A stretch of 64,000 nt of DNA, taken from Cyclaneusma minus. Its lineage: Eukaryota; Ascomycota; Leotiomycetes; Marthamycetales; Marthamycetaceae. Shown piece by piece: positions 1 through 11,193 of this stretch; within the stretch, counting starts at the first letter, position 1, and each line of letters opens with the position of its first letter. The stretch is taken from assembly GCA_037179335.1 (NCBI GenBank), contig JAKZHN010000001.1, forward strand, positions 1,984,001-2,048,000, read 5' to 3'. The notes under the pieces are model-generated. The model had not been told where the DNA came from. It searched no databases and saw nothing but the letters and a program-made list of their open reading frames with translations. The position numbers and the translations under genes were made by a program.

Positions 1-1610
1 TTGCCGTTGGAGCTCTCATAGTCAACATCTCTGGGGTCAACATCCGGAAAAAAATCGTCTCCGATCACCTCGAACTCATTGTCCGCGGCGACAAATCTGG
101 TCAAATCCACACTCTCGGCCCAAGACCCGTCCATAGACTCGAGGTTATACATATTCATAACCTCTGCTGGAATTTCCTTCAAGCCCATCGCAGCAATATT
201 GAGTCGGCCGTCAGTCCTCGCCGCGTCAACACGCTTACGGAGAAGACCTTTGTTATCACCACCCTTGGGCGCTAGATTGAATGGATCGTTGTTATTAAGC
301 CCAAAGTCAAATGAAGAATCTGTAGGAATAACAGGCACTTCCTCCGTCTCAGGGAGCTTCCGCTGCATCATTTGTGCACGCTTGGCAGCCTTAGCCTTAG
401 CAATTTGCTCTCGTAAGACAGCAGATGAATTACGAGACGCAGCATCCGATGCCTCACTAGACTCAGCTGGCTTTGGTGGAGCTACAGACGTAGCAGGTGT
501 AGACTTCTTGGAAACTGGTTGCTTGGCAGGTGCCCGTACGAGCTTTGACGGAGGCCTAGATATCCTCTCCGGGGGCTTCGTGGGCTCTGTTGTCGGTCCC
601 CTCATCTGGGTAGAGGGTTTCCTGAGGAGGCCGTTCACAGAAGGCTTCGATTTCAAAGCTCTGACGGGGTAGGATGTGCCAGCAGGCTTTGATGCTGGTG
701 GAATTGATACACCTTTCTCTGGGCTAGGTGATCGTGATATGTTCGACATTCTTGAGCCCGGAGACTGCAGCCGTGACTGTGATGGCTTATGAGACAATCG
801 CTTAGTACCCATGGGAGGCTTGCCGATAGGAGAAAATGTGTTACCGTTGGGGGATTCCGAGGCCTTGTATGTATTTGTAGCGGATCGGAAATCTGTAAGT
901 CCCGAAGCTTTTGGTCCGGAACTCGTGCTAGATCGTGAACTGAAGGAGCGGAATGGTGGATTCATGGCTCCAGGTTCGTCTCTGGAAGTCGGTCTTGAGC
1001 CTGACTTGGAACTACTATCTCTTGATACTGATCGCATTGGACTTTCCGAGTTGAAAAAGTTCGATCCTCTTCTGCGATTGGGTGCAGGCGATATGTATGC
1101 TAGGGTCTCCATTGTCCTTTCGGAGAGCGATGGTGATCTGTATGCCTCAAGTCCGACACCAACATCCGTTTCTGTCTCCTTCTGCACAGACTGTGGCAGG
1201 TTCTCCGACACTGACTGTGTCCTACGCTCTGGATGCTTGTCTGCGACAGCTCCGCCAACGATACTCCTCCGTTGTAGCGAAGCCGTTGCTTGATGTCCAT
1301 TCTGGCGAGTGGTGGCCGGCCCCAGTGGACGCTTGAGACCAGTGTCGATGCTCTTCTTATGATTCAAGGTATTCAAGCTGGTGGAGGTCGCTCGGGCTTG
1401 CGCATTGGCAGACTGTCGTCGCGGCTGTGCAGTAGCTCGCATCTGATCCTGGGAGGCATGGTTGCGCAAACGGGGGGCAGCGATCCCACTGGTGAAGGTG
1501 CTAGACAGAGACTCCTTGGACGGAGATGGTCGCAGGCTCGGGCGAGGAGGCTGGGGAAGCCGTGAGAAGCGTGGAATGGCCGACTTGGCGGGGTTTGCTG
1601 ATTGATCCAT
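1..1610 (-). CDS. LRRC40-like leucine-rich-repeat protein, N-terminal part (gene runs off the window start)
   Basis: Open minus-strand frame from the ATG at 1608-1610 to the window edge with no stop, at least 536 codons. The first ~390 residues are Ser/Pro/Arg-rich and probably disordered, beginning MDQSANPAKSAIPRFSRLPQ. They are followed by an Ala/Lys-rich helix (around residue 400, LREQIAKAKAAKRAQMMQRK) and then a junction into leucine-rich repeats: LLRKRVDAARTDGRLNIAA, then GLKEIPAEVMNMY and SVDLTRFVAADNEFEVI. Family knowledge: the segment 'R..GRLN(I/L)...GL.E(I/V)P..V' opens the LRR array of LRRC40-type proteins, and fungal versions carry a long Ser-rich N-terminus. The repeats themselves lie outside the window. 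LRR proteins of this type are protein-interaction scaffolds; I infer no specific partner. The gene is divergent from the coiled-coil gene at 2,500. The start could be extended only by an upstream exon, for which I see no need. Confidence 0.72.
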   Translation of the reverse strand, partial: MDQSANPAKSAIPRFSRLPQPPRPSLRPSPSKESLSSTFTSGIAAPRLRNHASQDQMRATAQPRRQSANAQARATSTSLNTLNHKKSIDTGLKRPLGPATTRQNGHQATASLQRRSIVGGAVADKHPERRTQSVSENLPQSVQKETETDVGVGLEAYRSPSLSERTMETLAYISPAPNRRRGSNFFNSESPMRSVSRDSSSKSGSRPTSRDEPGAMNPPFRSFSSRSSTSSGPKASGLTDFRSATNTYKASESPNGNTFSPIGKPPMGTKRLSHKPSQSRLQSPGSRMSNISRSPSPEKGVSIPPASKPAGTSYPVRALKSKPSVNGLLRKPSTQMRGPTTEPTKPPERISRPPSKLVRAPAKQPVSKKSTPATSVAPPKPAESSEASDAASRNSSAVLREQIAKAKAAKRAQMMQRKLPETEEVPVIPTDSSFDFGLNNNDPFNLAPKGGDNKGLLRKRVDAARTDGRLNIAAMGLKEIPAEVMNMYNLESMDGSWAESVDLTRFVAADNEFEVIGDDFFPDVDPRDVDYESSNG

Positions 1611-2499
1611 TGTCGTGGGTTGGGAGCACGAGGTCTGGGATCTTCAGGTCAGGCAAGCAAGGGAGACTTGTTGTGCTAGCTAATCCCGGAACGAGAGTCA
1701 GTAATGATGAAGTGGGAAAGTCGCGATGCTATTCTGCAGCTCTATGTATGCCGGAGCATGAGCAGAGAAAGAATAGGGAACGCGGCGCAGGAGACAGAAA
1801 GGACGACGCGGCTGTCACATCAATATCACTCTCCCCCCCAGTTTGTTGGAGGCGCGATCGACGGTTTGTTTGCTCCCAAAGACCAATTAGGTGCGGGAGC
1901 TTGGGCCATATTGAAGGCGGGAACTTCCGCTGCCACTGGACCCTGCCGATAGTTACTACGGATACGAAAGTGTGAGACTAGAGTACTCTCAAGGGGCAAT
2001 ATGTGTGGAATATCTCTTTCGATATTGTGCTAATTATTGCTGGGCCTATTCCCAACAATTTCAGAGTGCACCGAGTAACTGAAAATATTCTAGACTGCTC
2101 AAATTATTCGCATCTGTACAAAATTGATCCTCGTCAGGGCTGTTCTCCCAAATATATCTGGCCTATGTCATGGGTGTGGAGCTGGAAACATTCCAGGCCG
2201 CCAAGGTCTTAGCGCCAAAGTGCCAAACGCCGGCTGCTGACATCTCCACGGGCAACCAGCCTCTCGATTATTTTGTCGAGAGCATACTTCAGCTCCAAAC
2301 CGTTGTAGAATCCAACATCGAGTTCCCTCCATCTGCCTTCTCCGCGACGATCCGCCCTCACCGCCGAATACCCACGCCATCCTTGCGTCCGCAGCTCTCT
2401 CTCTGCGACATCCCACTGAGTTTGCGCAACTTCGGCGCATTCTATCTCCCCTGCGCATTATTGATAACCCTCAAATTTCAACTCCTCATACCTACACTC
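1611..2499. promoter_or_regulatory. Divergent intergenic region (promoters and 5' UTRs of both flanking genes)
   Basis: This ~890-bp gap separates two divergently transcribed genes, so it must hold both promoters. The part from about 2,170 to 2,499 is pyrimidine-rich and open in frame with the downstream gene, but reads like untranslated leader, with CT-rich runs such as at 2,395-2,410. I see no recognisable operator or TATA element and no additional gene. Confidence 0.5.
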
Positions 2500-4236
2500 A
2501 TGGCTGCCAATCCCACCGCACCTGAACTTCACAATGCCACGCTCCCGCCGGGAGAGGCATCTTCGTCTTCCGCTCAACCCGGAGCCGAAGCTCCCGCTGT
2601 CGCAAAGACCAGAGCTAGTCGCACGAAATACAAGTCCCCGCCCGCTCCATCTTCTTCCTCGATAACTCCCCCTCCGTCATCTCAAGCTCCTGTCCGAACA
2701 GCTTTGCCCGATATTATCGAGCATAACCAGACTACTCCCACGCCGACGCAAACCTCCTCTCCACCGCCAACTCAGCATAATGGAGTTAAGAGAGAGGCGG
2801 GAGGTGTCGTTATTGCGGGAAGGCCCACGGCCGCCCAGATATCTGAGGCGTCTTCGGCAGAATTGAGAGACTGGCTGAATAGCTCCATTACAGAAAATAC
2901 CAAGCTGGATAGCGACCTAAAAGAGGCACGCATGTTGATTGCCCACCATAAACTGCAGTACAACATGCTCAGCATGGAAACGCAGGAGGCTGCGAAGAGA
3001 ATGGAAGTAGAGCACGACATGACCAGAAGAGAGGTAGAAGCCCTCCAGATGGCCCAGCATTCCAGGCAAACCAGATATGAAATGGATTCGCCGACTCAGA
3101 CTCGTACCGGGAAATATATTATGGAGCTCAAGGCCAGCTGCCAAACACTGACCGAGGATGTTGCTATTCTCCACAAACGCCTTCACAAATCCAAAAGAGC
3201 TCTTTTGGAAAAAGAAGAGATTATTTCCGCCGTGATGGAAGACAACAGCCGTCTCCGCAAACGCATCCGTGAGAATCGGGAGCATATAACTAAACTCAAA
3301 AGCCCGGGTGGTCTTTTGGCACACCCTGCAACTCCACGAGCATCATTTATGCCATATCCCACAACTCCGCAAGCTCATGGCTTAGCAATGAAGCGCACAA
3401 ATGCTCCCGGCTCAGCACGCCATCACATGACACAAATTCGCCATGATCGCGACGACAACCAGGAACCTTTCGCCGCACTCCTGCTTGCAGACCGAGTCCT
3501 CAGCCAAGAGAACCACGCCAGTGCCCCCTCGACCCCTGGTGGCCCCTCTCGCCCACTCCATCAGGGCAGCTCCAAAGGCCACAGCCGCAACGTCCAGTCC
3601 CTATCCTCTCTCCCAACTACCCCTGTGCGCTTCAGACCGATGTCAAGCGGCAGCAACAGTGGCCTCCAGCCACCCATTCAGTTCGCAGTTCAAACCGAGC
3701 CCCATTACCGCACCGCTTTGCCCCAACAGCCCATATACCACCATCACAGCCACCACGGCCCCGGCCGAACCGCCCTTCCTGTAACTCCCACCCCCCAGCG
3801 CAATTTTGAGCGCGAGCGCCAGTTGGAACTAGAATGTCAGCATTCGCACACCAAAGAACGCCATCGCAAATCCCGTGATAGCACCATTTCCGCATCCGAC
3901 ATGGACGAACCCGAGGAGCATAGAAATTATGCATCTGACTCAGAACGTGAAGAAGTCCATGAGTCGCAGGCTTCGCAATCAGCGGCTGCTATGCTGCGGA
4001 GGGATCCGAGCGAGAGCTTTGTTGTTAGAAGGACGCCTACGCCGCCTGTTGCAGGACCCAGTCAGTCTCAGGCCAGTAGTAGGCCTGAGCAAGCAACGCT
4101 TCAGAGCAAGATACTTGGCGGTGTGACGAAGCCTACGATTTGGGCGGAGAAGAGAAAGAGGGGCTTGGAGGAGGAGGCGAGGGAGGATGCGAAGAGGATA
4201 AGGAAGGAGAGTATTGGGTTGGGGATTAGTCATTGA
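2500..4236 (+). CDS. Coiled-coil protein of unknown function, 578 aa
   Basis: Single-exon gene. The frame is open from an ATG at 2,170, but I chose the in-frame ATG at 2,500 (MAANPTAPELHNATLPPGE) because the preceding 110 codons look like a leader: hydrophobic and low in charge, with CT-rich DNA. From that start: residues 1-110 Pro/Ser/Thr-rich; about 115-185 a coiled coil beginning SSAELRDWLNSSITENTKL; about 205-270 a second coiled coil rich in Lys/Arg/Glu, ending RKRIRENREHITKLKSPGG; then a long Ser/Pro/His-rich region with several S/TP sites (APSTPGG, LPTTPVRF, RRTPTPP), typical of proline-directed kinase targets; and a basic C-terminus (KRKRGLEEEA, KRIRKES) that could be a nuclear localisation signal. 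I do not recognise the family with certainty. The layout suggests a cytoskeletal, spindle-pole or nuclear scaffold, but that is inference. Codon use matches its neighbours. Confidence 0.8.
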   Translation: MAANPTAPELHNATLPPGEASSSSAQPGAEAPAVAKTRASRTKYKSPPAPSSSSITPPPSSQAPVRTALPDIIEHNQTTPTPTQTSSPPPTQHNGVKREAGGVVIAGRPTAAQISEASSAELRDWLNSSITENTKLDSDLKEARMLIAHHKLQYNMLSMETQEAAKRMEVEHDMTRREVEALQMAQHSRQTRYEMDSPTQTRTGKYIMELKASCQTLTEDVAILHKRLHKSKRALLEKEEIISAVMEDNSRLRKRIRENREHITKLKSPGGLLAHPATPRASFMPYPTTPQAHGLAMKRTNAPGSARHHMTQIRHDRDDNQEPFAALLLADRVLSQENHASAPSTPGGPSRPLHQGSSKGHSRNVQSLSSLPTTPVRFRPMSSGSNSGLQPPIQFAVQTEPHYRTALPQQPIYHHHSHHGPGRTALPVTPTPQRNFERERQLELECQHSHTKERHRKSRDSTISASDMDEPEEHRNYASDSEREEVHESQASQSAAAMLRRDPSESFVVRRTPTPPVAGPSQSQASSRPEQATLQSKILGGVTKPTIWAEKRKRGLEEEAREDAKRIRKESIGLGISH

Positions 4237-6611
4237 TGGCTTATAGGAAGTATAAGAGAGGGTCCCCCTTCAGCCCCCACTAAGGCAAGAGAGAATTCGA
4301 AATTCCGAGGCGAAAGGTGCTTTATCAGGTCAAGTGAAGCATCTCCTCTGAACAAAAAAAAAGCTCTCATGGCTCAGCTGGAAAAGTTCTATTTGGAAGG
4401 ATTCCCCCCACGATGAGAGCGAGCATCAAGTCTGGCCAGACAACTTTTTTTGGCATTTTCGCATTTCGGCGCTTTTTGGCGCTCTCTGCTTGCTCCTGAC
4501 CTCCCCGGCTGCGTGTTGACAGGGCGGAGGGCGAGAGGAGCTAAAGGGGGGTCCTCGCTTATGCTTGATTGAATGCGCAGGGGTTTAAGCTGGTCTTGCT
4601 TCTGCTGCATTCTTTGGGCCATCTTTCATTTGTCTTTAGCAAGTTTAGCCATACCATCATATATTATACATAGCCTTGTTTGAAAACTTATAGCTTATTT
4701 AGCATTTGCTATATCAATCATTTACAAGAGACAAGAAGCCCTTATTCCCAAGGCACTCAAGAAAAATCCCTCACATGCCGAGGCCAGCAAACAAGCATCA
4801 AGAACCAGCCTAAAGGCCCTCGCGGAGGCCCTACAATGCAAGACTAGGTACAACACCAAGAACAAGCAGCATGAGAGGAATTGGATCGGAGGAACTACAA
4901 AAAGTCAAGCGGGGTCACGCTAAGTGGCCACGGTGGTGGAAATCACAGAAAAACGGGATGATATATTGGAAGGATTTGAAAAGCAAGGAATTTCAAGGAT
5001 TCGAGCATGGAAGCTACAGGTCTTGCAAGCTCTGATGGGGGATATTGCGCCTCGCCTTCTAATGCTACAGAGCTAGTCTTGAAGGCGGTGTTAGCCTGCC
5101 CAGCACTAGCTTTTTTGGTTAGCGGCGCACCTATGTCAAGCACTTATGTCCTGAAACACTATGAGACTGTCGAGTGTGACCCCGGCTGTGCGTGGTTGTC
5201 TTCTCCCTCTGTCTCCGCCACCGCCCATGAAGCACGGTGTGCTCGTCTTTGGACAAATGTGTTTGTTTGTTAAGAAATGGTAAGAGGCGGAGGAGTAAAG
5301 GAAGGACGACGGCGGCGAATTTGAGGAGGAGGCGGTTATCTCTGCCTTCACTACTGCCTACGAGGCACGGTTCGCTCGTTTTCGGACAGATGTGTTTGTT
5401 TGGTTAAGAAATGGTAAGAGGCGGAGGAGTAAAGGAAGGACGACGGCGGCTCGTTAAGAAGGAGGCGGTTACCCACAGATACCCTCCGGGCTCGCCATGG
5501 ATGATACACTGCCTGATGCACCAGGAATATACGTTAGAACTCAAGTTGATGCCTCGATGGCAGCCCTTGCGCTACCTAAGCACTGTTTTTACCCTCGCGC
5601 TTAGCATTGCTGTTGCCCCCGGCAGGGCAAGCAAAAATATATTTCCAGCGCCCTCGAGGTCCCCAAGTGTAGGTAGTCTGGGACATTCCAAGTTATGGGG
5701 ATATTCCTGGTTATTTGGAACATTCACAATTATTCGAAAATTGTAGACCGGGGCGTATTCAGACTTTTTCCCTCCCACTGTAGCTCACCCCTTCTTCAAA
5801 AATTTTCGCTATTGTGGTCAGCACCGATCGCACATGAAGCCCACTGTTGCAATCACTACAAGTTCCGGGCCGAAAGCCCCTTTTCGGACCGAAGCTCTAG
5901 CCTTACGCCCCCCCAGCCCTGCCGGAGTGAAGACATCTAGCTCTCCTTTGGAGCTCTCTAAGAAAGAATCAATCAATCGTCTTGCTACCTGTTTTGTCCT
6001 TTGTTATTTGCCCGATTATACACCCCCTATTCGACACAGTGAATCCACCACCCACAACCAAACGATAAGCGAGATGGATGAATACCTTAAGGAGGGCGCA
6101 GTCGACCGGCAAACACACACCAACATCAAAAGCCACAAGCAGCAGACTTTTCAACTTTTGTAATTTCTCATAGCTTGCATTTCCATTGTTGATTGGTACA
6201 TTGTACAAAGCCCGCTTGAACTCCATGCAGAGAGCCCACAAGATCCGCCGACGCCACATCCTCTCAACCCCTAAACCAGCACCGCAGACACGGTTCCTAG
6301 ATGACCCCCAACACCACCCGAAACGGATTCAGACGCCAGCAAATGTCCAAACGCACAGAAAATGCAAGCAGATAGAAATGAACATCGCCAGCGAAACACA
6401 ACGAAGAAAACCTCCAGGACCAGTCAAGGACGCTGGAGTGGTATCGTACACCAATGCAACACAACGCAAGCATATCCAGAAGGCGCTCGGATATGCCTGC
6501 ATGTATAGCTCTCAAGCCAGTTGAATCCGTTGCCTCTTCTCTGCGCTCCCCCTTCAAATTTCTCTGTTCCCATGCCCTTCCTAGGGCATAGCATCACCCC
6601 CTTTCTCCCAC
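4237..6611. other. Gene-free convergent intergenic region
   Basis: About 2.4 kb between the 3' ends of the coiled-coil gene (plus) and TSC11 (minus). Short open frames on both strands have no recognisable motif and no consistent codon use. The only structure I see is a tandem duplication at about 5,229-5,471, listed separately. No tRNA-like box A/box B pair was found. Confidence 0.55.
5229..5471. repeat. Two-copy tandem direct repeat, 134-bp period
   Basis: A unit starting 'aagcacgg/aggcacgg' and ending 'aggaggcggtta' occurs at about 5,229-5,337 and again at about 5,362-5,471. The central 46 bp (5,271-5,316 and 5,405-5,450, beginning taagaaatggtaagaggcgg) are identical; the outer parts differ at scattered positions. 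It is local and non-coding, probably a segmental tandem duplication. Confidence 0.8.
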
Positions 6612-9600
6612 TCAGCTCCTAATCCTCCTCCCTCCCATCCCCTTAACCTTCGGATTCGGCTCACTAAAACTCCTCAACCTCCCCTCTTCCTCTCCACTGC
6701 TTTCATTATCCTCCTCATCCAACACACACTCCCTCAACACCCCCCGTTCAAAAAGATCCACCACCCCCCTCCTCACAGCCAACAGAAACCTCCCTCCCTC
6801 CAACAGCACCATCACCTTCCTAAAAAGCCCCACATCCTTAAAACAGCCCGGGCGTGTGGCTTTGATATTCCCCAACTCCACCATCGCTTTCTTCGCCAAG
6901 ATCCTATTTCCCAGATCGCGGACGAGTTCGAGAACGCGTTGGGCGACCGGATCCTTATCATAATTCGCCTGCTGCACGGTGCGGATATGCGAGGGTGTGT
7001 TGTACGCCAGTTCATGAATCGGCTCGGTTTTCCAAGCCTTAAAACTCAGCAACTGCCCCAGCCGATTCGGCAAACACAGCCCCAAACTCTCGCCCAATTC
7101 ATTGATCTTCGAATCCCAGCCATGCTCACTGAGGATCTCCAACCCCAGCGCACTCCTACTAATCAATCCCAGCACAAAGAACGCAGTTCCCCGCACAGAC
7201 ATAATCTCGTGCCCCTCAGCAATACGGATGATGTAGGGCACAATACCCGACTCGTCAAGAAATGGCGAGCCAAGTGTCATAGCACCCACATTTCCCACAG
7301 CCCAGAGACACGCTTTTACCTTTACGACGAGTTCTGGGTCGGCGGTCTGCATGCCGTGTTCTTTGATGGTAGCTGCGAAGTCGTTGAAATGTCCTTTTCG
7401 TCGCAGCAGTTTGCAGCCTTCTTTCGTGCGCGCTAGTTCGCGGTAGAAATGCGAGGGGACGCGCGATGATTCGGTGTCAAAAGGCCCTGTACTCGTTTCA
7501 AACATGCCCCCGGGAGGGAAAGTGGAATAGTCTTCGTCGAGCGAGCCACGTGTGTTTTCGTAGGAGGAGGAGTCAGCGTCACCTGAGAAGGCGCGCGCGA
7601 GCGCGGCTTCGATGGTGGAGACGTAGGAATCGTTGCGACCGAGAAACCAATCGTCCATTTCGTTGGAGATGTAGTCTAGGTCGTCGAGGTAGTGGTAGCC
7701 GGTGGATGTGCTCAGGAAGCGGAGGAGCAGGGGAGCGCCGATTTCGCCGAGGTGGTCAAGCGCGGGGCGGCATTGGACTATGTATTCGAGGAAGGATTTG
7801 CGGGAGCAGGCTTCTTCCAGGATGCGGATGGCGGTGGCGCAAACGTCGATTTCGGGGTCGTAGAGCTGCGTGACGAGGAGTTGGATGGCCCATTTGGAGT
7901 CTTCGATGTTGTCGGAGTTGGTGCCGGGCTTGCGAGGTCCGCGGCTGCCTGTGCACTTTCGGAGACAGTCGGTGGCGTGGATGCGGATTTCTTTGGTGCC
8001 GGCTGTCATGGCTTTGGAGAGAAGGACGCGGGGGTGGCCCATTAGGCTGTAGTCGAAGTTGGAGAGGAAGAGCTTGATGAGATCGGGGCGTTGTTTGTCG
8101 TCGACGATGTGGTAGACCATGTTCATGACGTGCCATCGATCTAGTATTTGCAGGCCCCTTGGGTCGCTACTTAGCTTTCCCATCATCGCAAAGTAACCAC
8201 AGCAGAGTGTTTCGGCCACATGAGCTTGCGAGAACATAGGCGACAGAGCAGTAATACCACTAGTCTGGATTATATATTAGCAACCAAGAAGGAGCAGAGA
8301 ATAGGGGTAAGGTTATAATATACCGGATCACACTGTGCCAGGCATTCCGATATCTGCCTAAGCAACTTGTCGTCCGCCAGGAACTTAACCCCTTCCATAG
8401 TCTGCAGCAATGTATTCATAAGAGCACATCCCACTTTGACATACTTCTGATTAGCCCTTGTATTGCTAATCTCCGAAAAGCGATACTTGAATGGACGGTA
8501 AAAGCTCGTGATACGTTTCAAGAACTTTGATGCCTTAACCGCCTCATCCAGCCGCTTCCCATTAAGCAAAGGACCTTCAATGATTTTCAGAATAATGTCC
8601 CAATTCCACTTCAGATAGTTGTTGTGGTTCAACACTCCGCTGTCGATTTGCATTTGACGAAAAGCTGGTTCGTCGTAGCTGGTGCTTGTCACTGCGGCTG
8701 CTGCAGCATTCGCCTTCTCTTCCAGACTCGGCAGGTTTTCAGAACTTCCGTCAGAGCTGGATTTCACCAGAGCACTGCTTGGTGCTGGAGCAGTCCTGTA
8801 TAATGTCCGGCTCACACTGTCGATTTGGTATACTGTGCCTGTGGCTCCGTATCGGTCATCAGCCTTATAGTTGGAAGCAGCAGCAAAAAGCTCTGGCAGT
8901 AGCTGGAGCTCACTGCTCCACGAATATGGTAACAGCTTATCTGCAAGCTTCAGTACTTCCCCTATTAACAAAGTAATCTTCCTCTTCAAAGTCGGATTTT
9001 CCACTACTTTCGTCAATTGAAGTAATGCCGGCAGCATATCTGATGATATGAGGATTGCCAACAGCAGTGCTGTGTAGTGGTCGACCAGACTGTTTTCACC
9101 AATCTCCTCCTCTGTGGTCGCCTGCGTGGCTGTGGCCTTTGGTGTAGAAGTCGTTTTGAGGTTCGACACTCGACCATATGTTGTTAATCTGCGGCCTGCC
9201 AAAAAGGAGACCGACCACGACGGTGGCTTGATGCGTAAAAGACCGAAGATGAGATCAATTATCACATCCCGTATTGAAGGATTTGGTAACATTAGAGCCG
9301 ACATGAGAGACTTGACAGCTCGGAAGTCATGCATAGTAAGGGTCATAATACCAGACCAACACCGCATCGCAGCAGCAATGGCCTTTGCATTCTGTTTCAA
9401 AACCTTTTCTCTGGCGAACAGAGAATCAGTAAAGGGTGTAAACAGCACCTCAAGCTCATAGCCACCTCGTAGGTATTTCCTGCGTTCTGGCGTGTCCAGC
9501 AAGTATAGTATGCTGCCACTTAGACCTTCCGATGCTTCATAAGTTCCTTCGCCCAGAGCGTCCGTCAGGGGTCGCATCCCGCCAGCCGAGATCAACAGTG

Positions 9601-10750
9601 CTGGGTCCCGGATCAGAATCTCTGCCAATGTTTCAATACATATTGATCTGAGTCGATCTTCCCCTTGTTCAGCAACGGCAGCGATTGTCCTGACGACACC
9701 ACGTGATATTTGCTTGACTCCATCTTTGACCTCCAGGAATGCACGGACAAACTTGAGGGCTTGCTCACGCTCGACGTCGGCTTTCCTCTCCTTGATGAGG
9801 GACAGTATGACCAGTATATCAGTATTCAGACTTTGTATCTTTTGTAACGAGCTCAAGTCGGATATTGCGTGGCGGGTCATTCGATATGCTGCGGCCACAA
9901 CTTCCCTGCTGTCGCTAAGCAGCATCACTTGCATTCGCAGACCAAACACAGACCAGACCAGATCGTATTTCAGCGACGGATGCCTCTTGAATAGCTCGAC
10001 CAGATTGTTCGCATTATTGACATAGTAGTCAGCATTCAAGCCTTCGACTTCCAATGCTTGTAGGATCTCCGCGAGAGCATAGGTGGGGGATTCGGTAGGA
10101 GAGTCGGTATCGGATTCTTCAGCACTTCTCGGACCAGCTGACGGTGATCGTATCCCATTGCTCTGAAAGAGCCCAGCGATCCGACTTCTATTGGTCATCC
10201 CAGGTGTTGGGGGCTGTTTCTGGCGTTGCAACTCCTGTATTTGGTTCTTGAGATCGCTGATGCGCTGGCTCGAGGATTTGAGCTCAGCCTCCACTCTCTG
10301 TCGTTGTTCCTTCGTCTGCTTCGCCTTTTTCGAATTCAATGCCTCCAGCATATTCTCACTCCCTTCCTTAATCTTCACCTCCCGATTCAGCTTATCCCTC
10401 AAAGCGCCCACCTTACGATCCGACTCCTGCGCCTCATCCTCCTCTCTCTTCTCCGCCGCAATTGTCGAAATCATATCAAGCCGACTCCCTGCTCTGGAAG
10501 GCGCCATCTGGCTCCGCAAATCAGTGCTAAAGCTTCCGGGCGCAGGTGAGCCTGCCATCGACGAGCCCCTCGCACCGTACGGATTGTTCGACATGGTGCG
10601 CGCCGACGAGGTCTGAACGAGCGGTTGTAGGCCATCCCTGTCGAAACTCGTTCTGCCAATGGTGGCCGTGGTGGGCGCCGAGTGCTGGTTGCTGACTGTT
10701 TTCTGAGTTGGCGTCGCAGAGGAACTCAGAATGCTCGATGGGCCGACCAT
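6612..10750 (-). CDS. TSC11: TORC2 subunit Rictor (Tsc11/Avo3, S. pombe Ste20), two exons, about 1,359 aa
   Basis: Scaffold subunit of TOR complex 2, which phosphorylates Ypk/Gad8-type AGC kinases to control membrane and actin homeostasis. Exons 8,324-10,750 and 6,612-8,264 are joined in phase 0 across a 59-bp intron (8,265-8,323, donor GTATAT, branch GCTAAT). The junction reads ..AQCDP/TSGITALSP.., a highly conserved Rictor stretch. Order of regions: disordered N-terminus; a coiled coil/HR1-like segment about residues 100-180; the Rictor N-terminal ARM-type region from about 225 (LAEILQALEVEGLNADYYVN); the middle domain near 740 (LKWNWDIILKIIEGPLLNGK); and in exon 2 the conserved C-terminal repeats (CLWAVGNVGAMTLGSPFL; IRIAEGHEIMSVRGTAFFVL). 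I chose the ATG at 10,748-10,750; the frame is open upstream, but the only nearby codon usable by relaxed start rules is a TTG. The length fits the family (~1,300-1,450 aa). The AT-rich island begins only 433 bp upstream. Confidence 0.9.
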
Positions 10751-11182
10751 CTGTCCGTCAGCCAACAGGCCTCGACTCCCTGCCCAGCCTGTACCATTCG
10801 CAGCAACAACACATTCAGTTGTACAAGCAAGTCGTGAGGATTGGCGGAGTGTGCTGTGTCTGGGGTCGTCCGGAAGGGTGGGCAGTTGGGGGTGGGTGCG
10901 GAGATGATTGTAATGAATTGGCGGGCGAGACCGTAGACAAGAGGTACCGGTGCTTCAACGGGCGGGACTGAGGTAAAGACTAGAGACGGACGGTAGAATG
11001 GGAGTGCGGATTGGGAGTTATGCTAGCCAGATATTCGGGGTCAACATTGAAGCTCACAATTCAGGTCCCGGATCAACATGACCGCTACGCCGAACCGGGT
11101 GGGGCTAATCCTGTGACACAAACGCACGGACCATGCATGCTTGACAGTCGTGACAGCGACAACTCATATGCGCCAACCTTAC
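10751..11182. promoter_or_regulatory. TSC11 promoter region, truncated by the transposon island
   Basis: These 432 bp of normal composition are all that lies between the TSC11 start and the target-site duplication of the LINE at 11,183. The core promoter and 5' UTR must therefore lie here, or extend into repeat DNA. No clear TATA box is visible. Confidence 0.5.
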
Positions 11183-11193
11183 AATAGACCCTC
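11183..11193. repeat. Left target-site duplication of the LINE that founded the island
   Basis: AATAGACCCTC, immediately before the T26 run. It matches AATAAACCCTT at 51,339-51,349, immediately after the other end of the LINE; the two differences are G/A and C/T transitions, as RIP leakage would produce. An 11-bp direct flank is in the normal range for LINE insertion. Confidence 0.65.

Noticed and set aside
79..1293. Plus-strand frames at 79-672 and 811-1,293 as genes
   Set aside because: They are antisense to the long minus-strand frame with clear LRR-type content; the Ser/Pro-rich repetitive code opens the opposite strand.
2170..2499. N-terminal extension of the coiled-coil protein from the ATG at 2,170
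   Set aside because: The 110 extra codons look like leader DNA in composition, while the ATG at 2,500 begins a sequence typical of the rest of the protein. Not excluded without transcript data.
7466..8136. Arg/His-rich frames on both strands within TSC11 exon 2
   Set aside because: Shadow frames of the Rictor C-terminal region.
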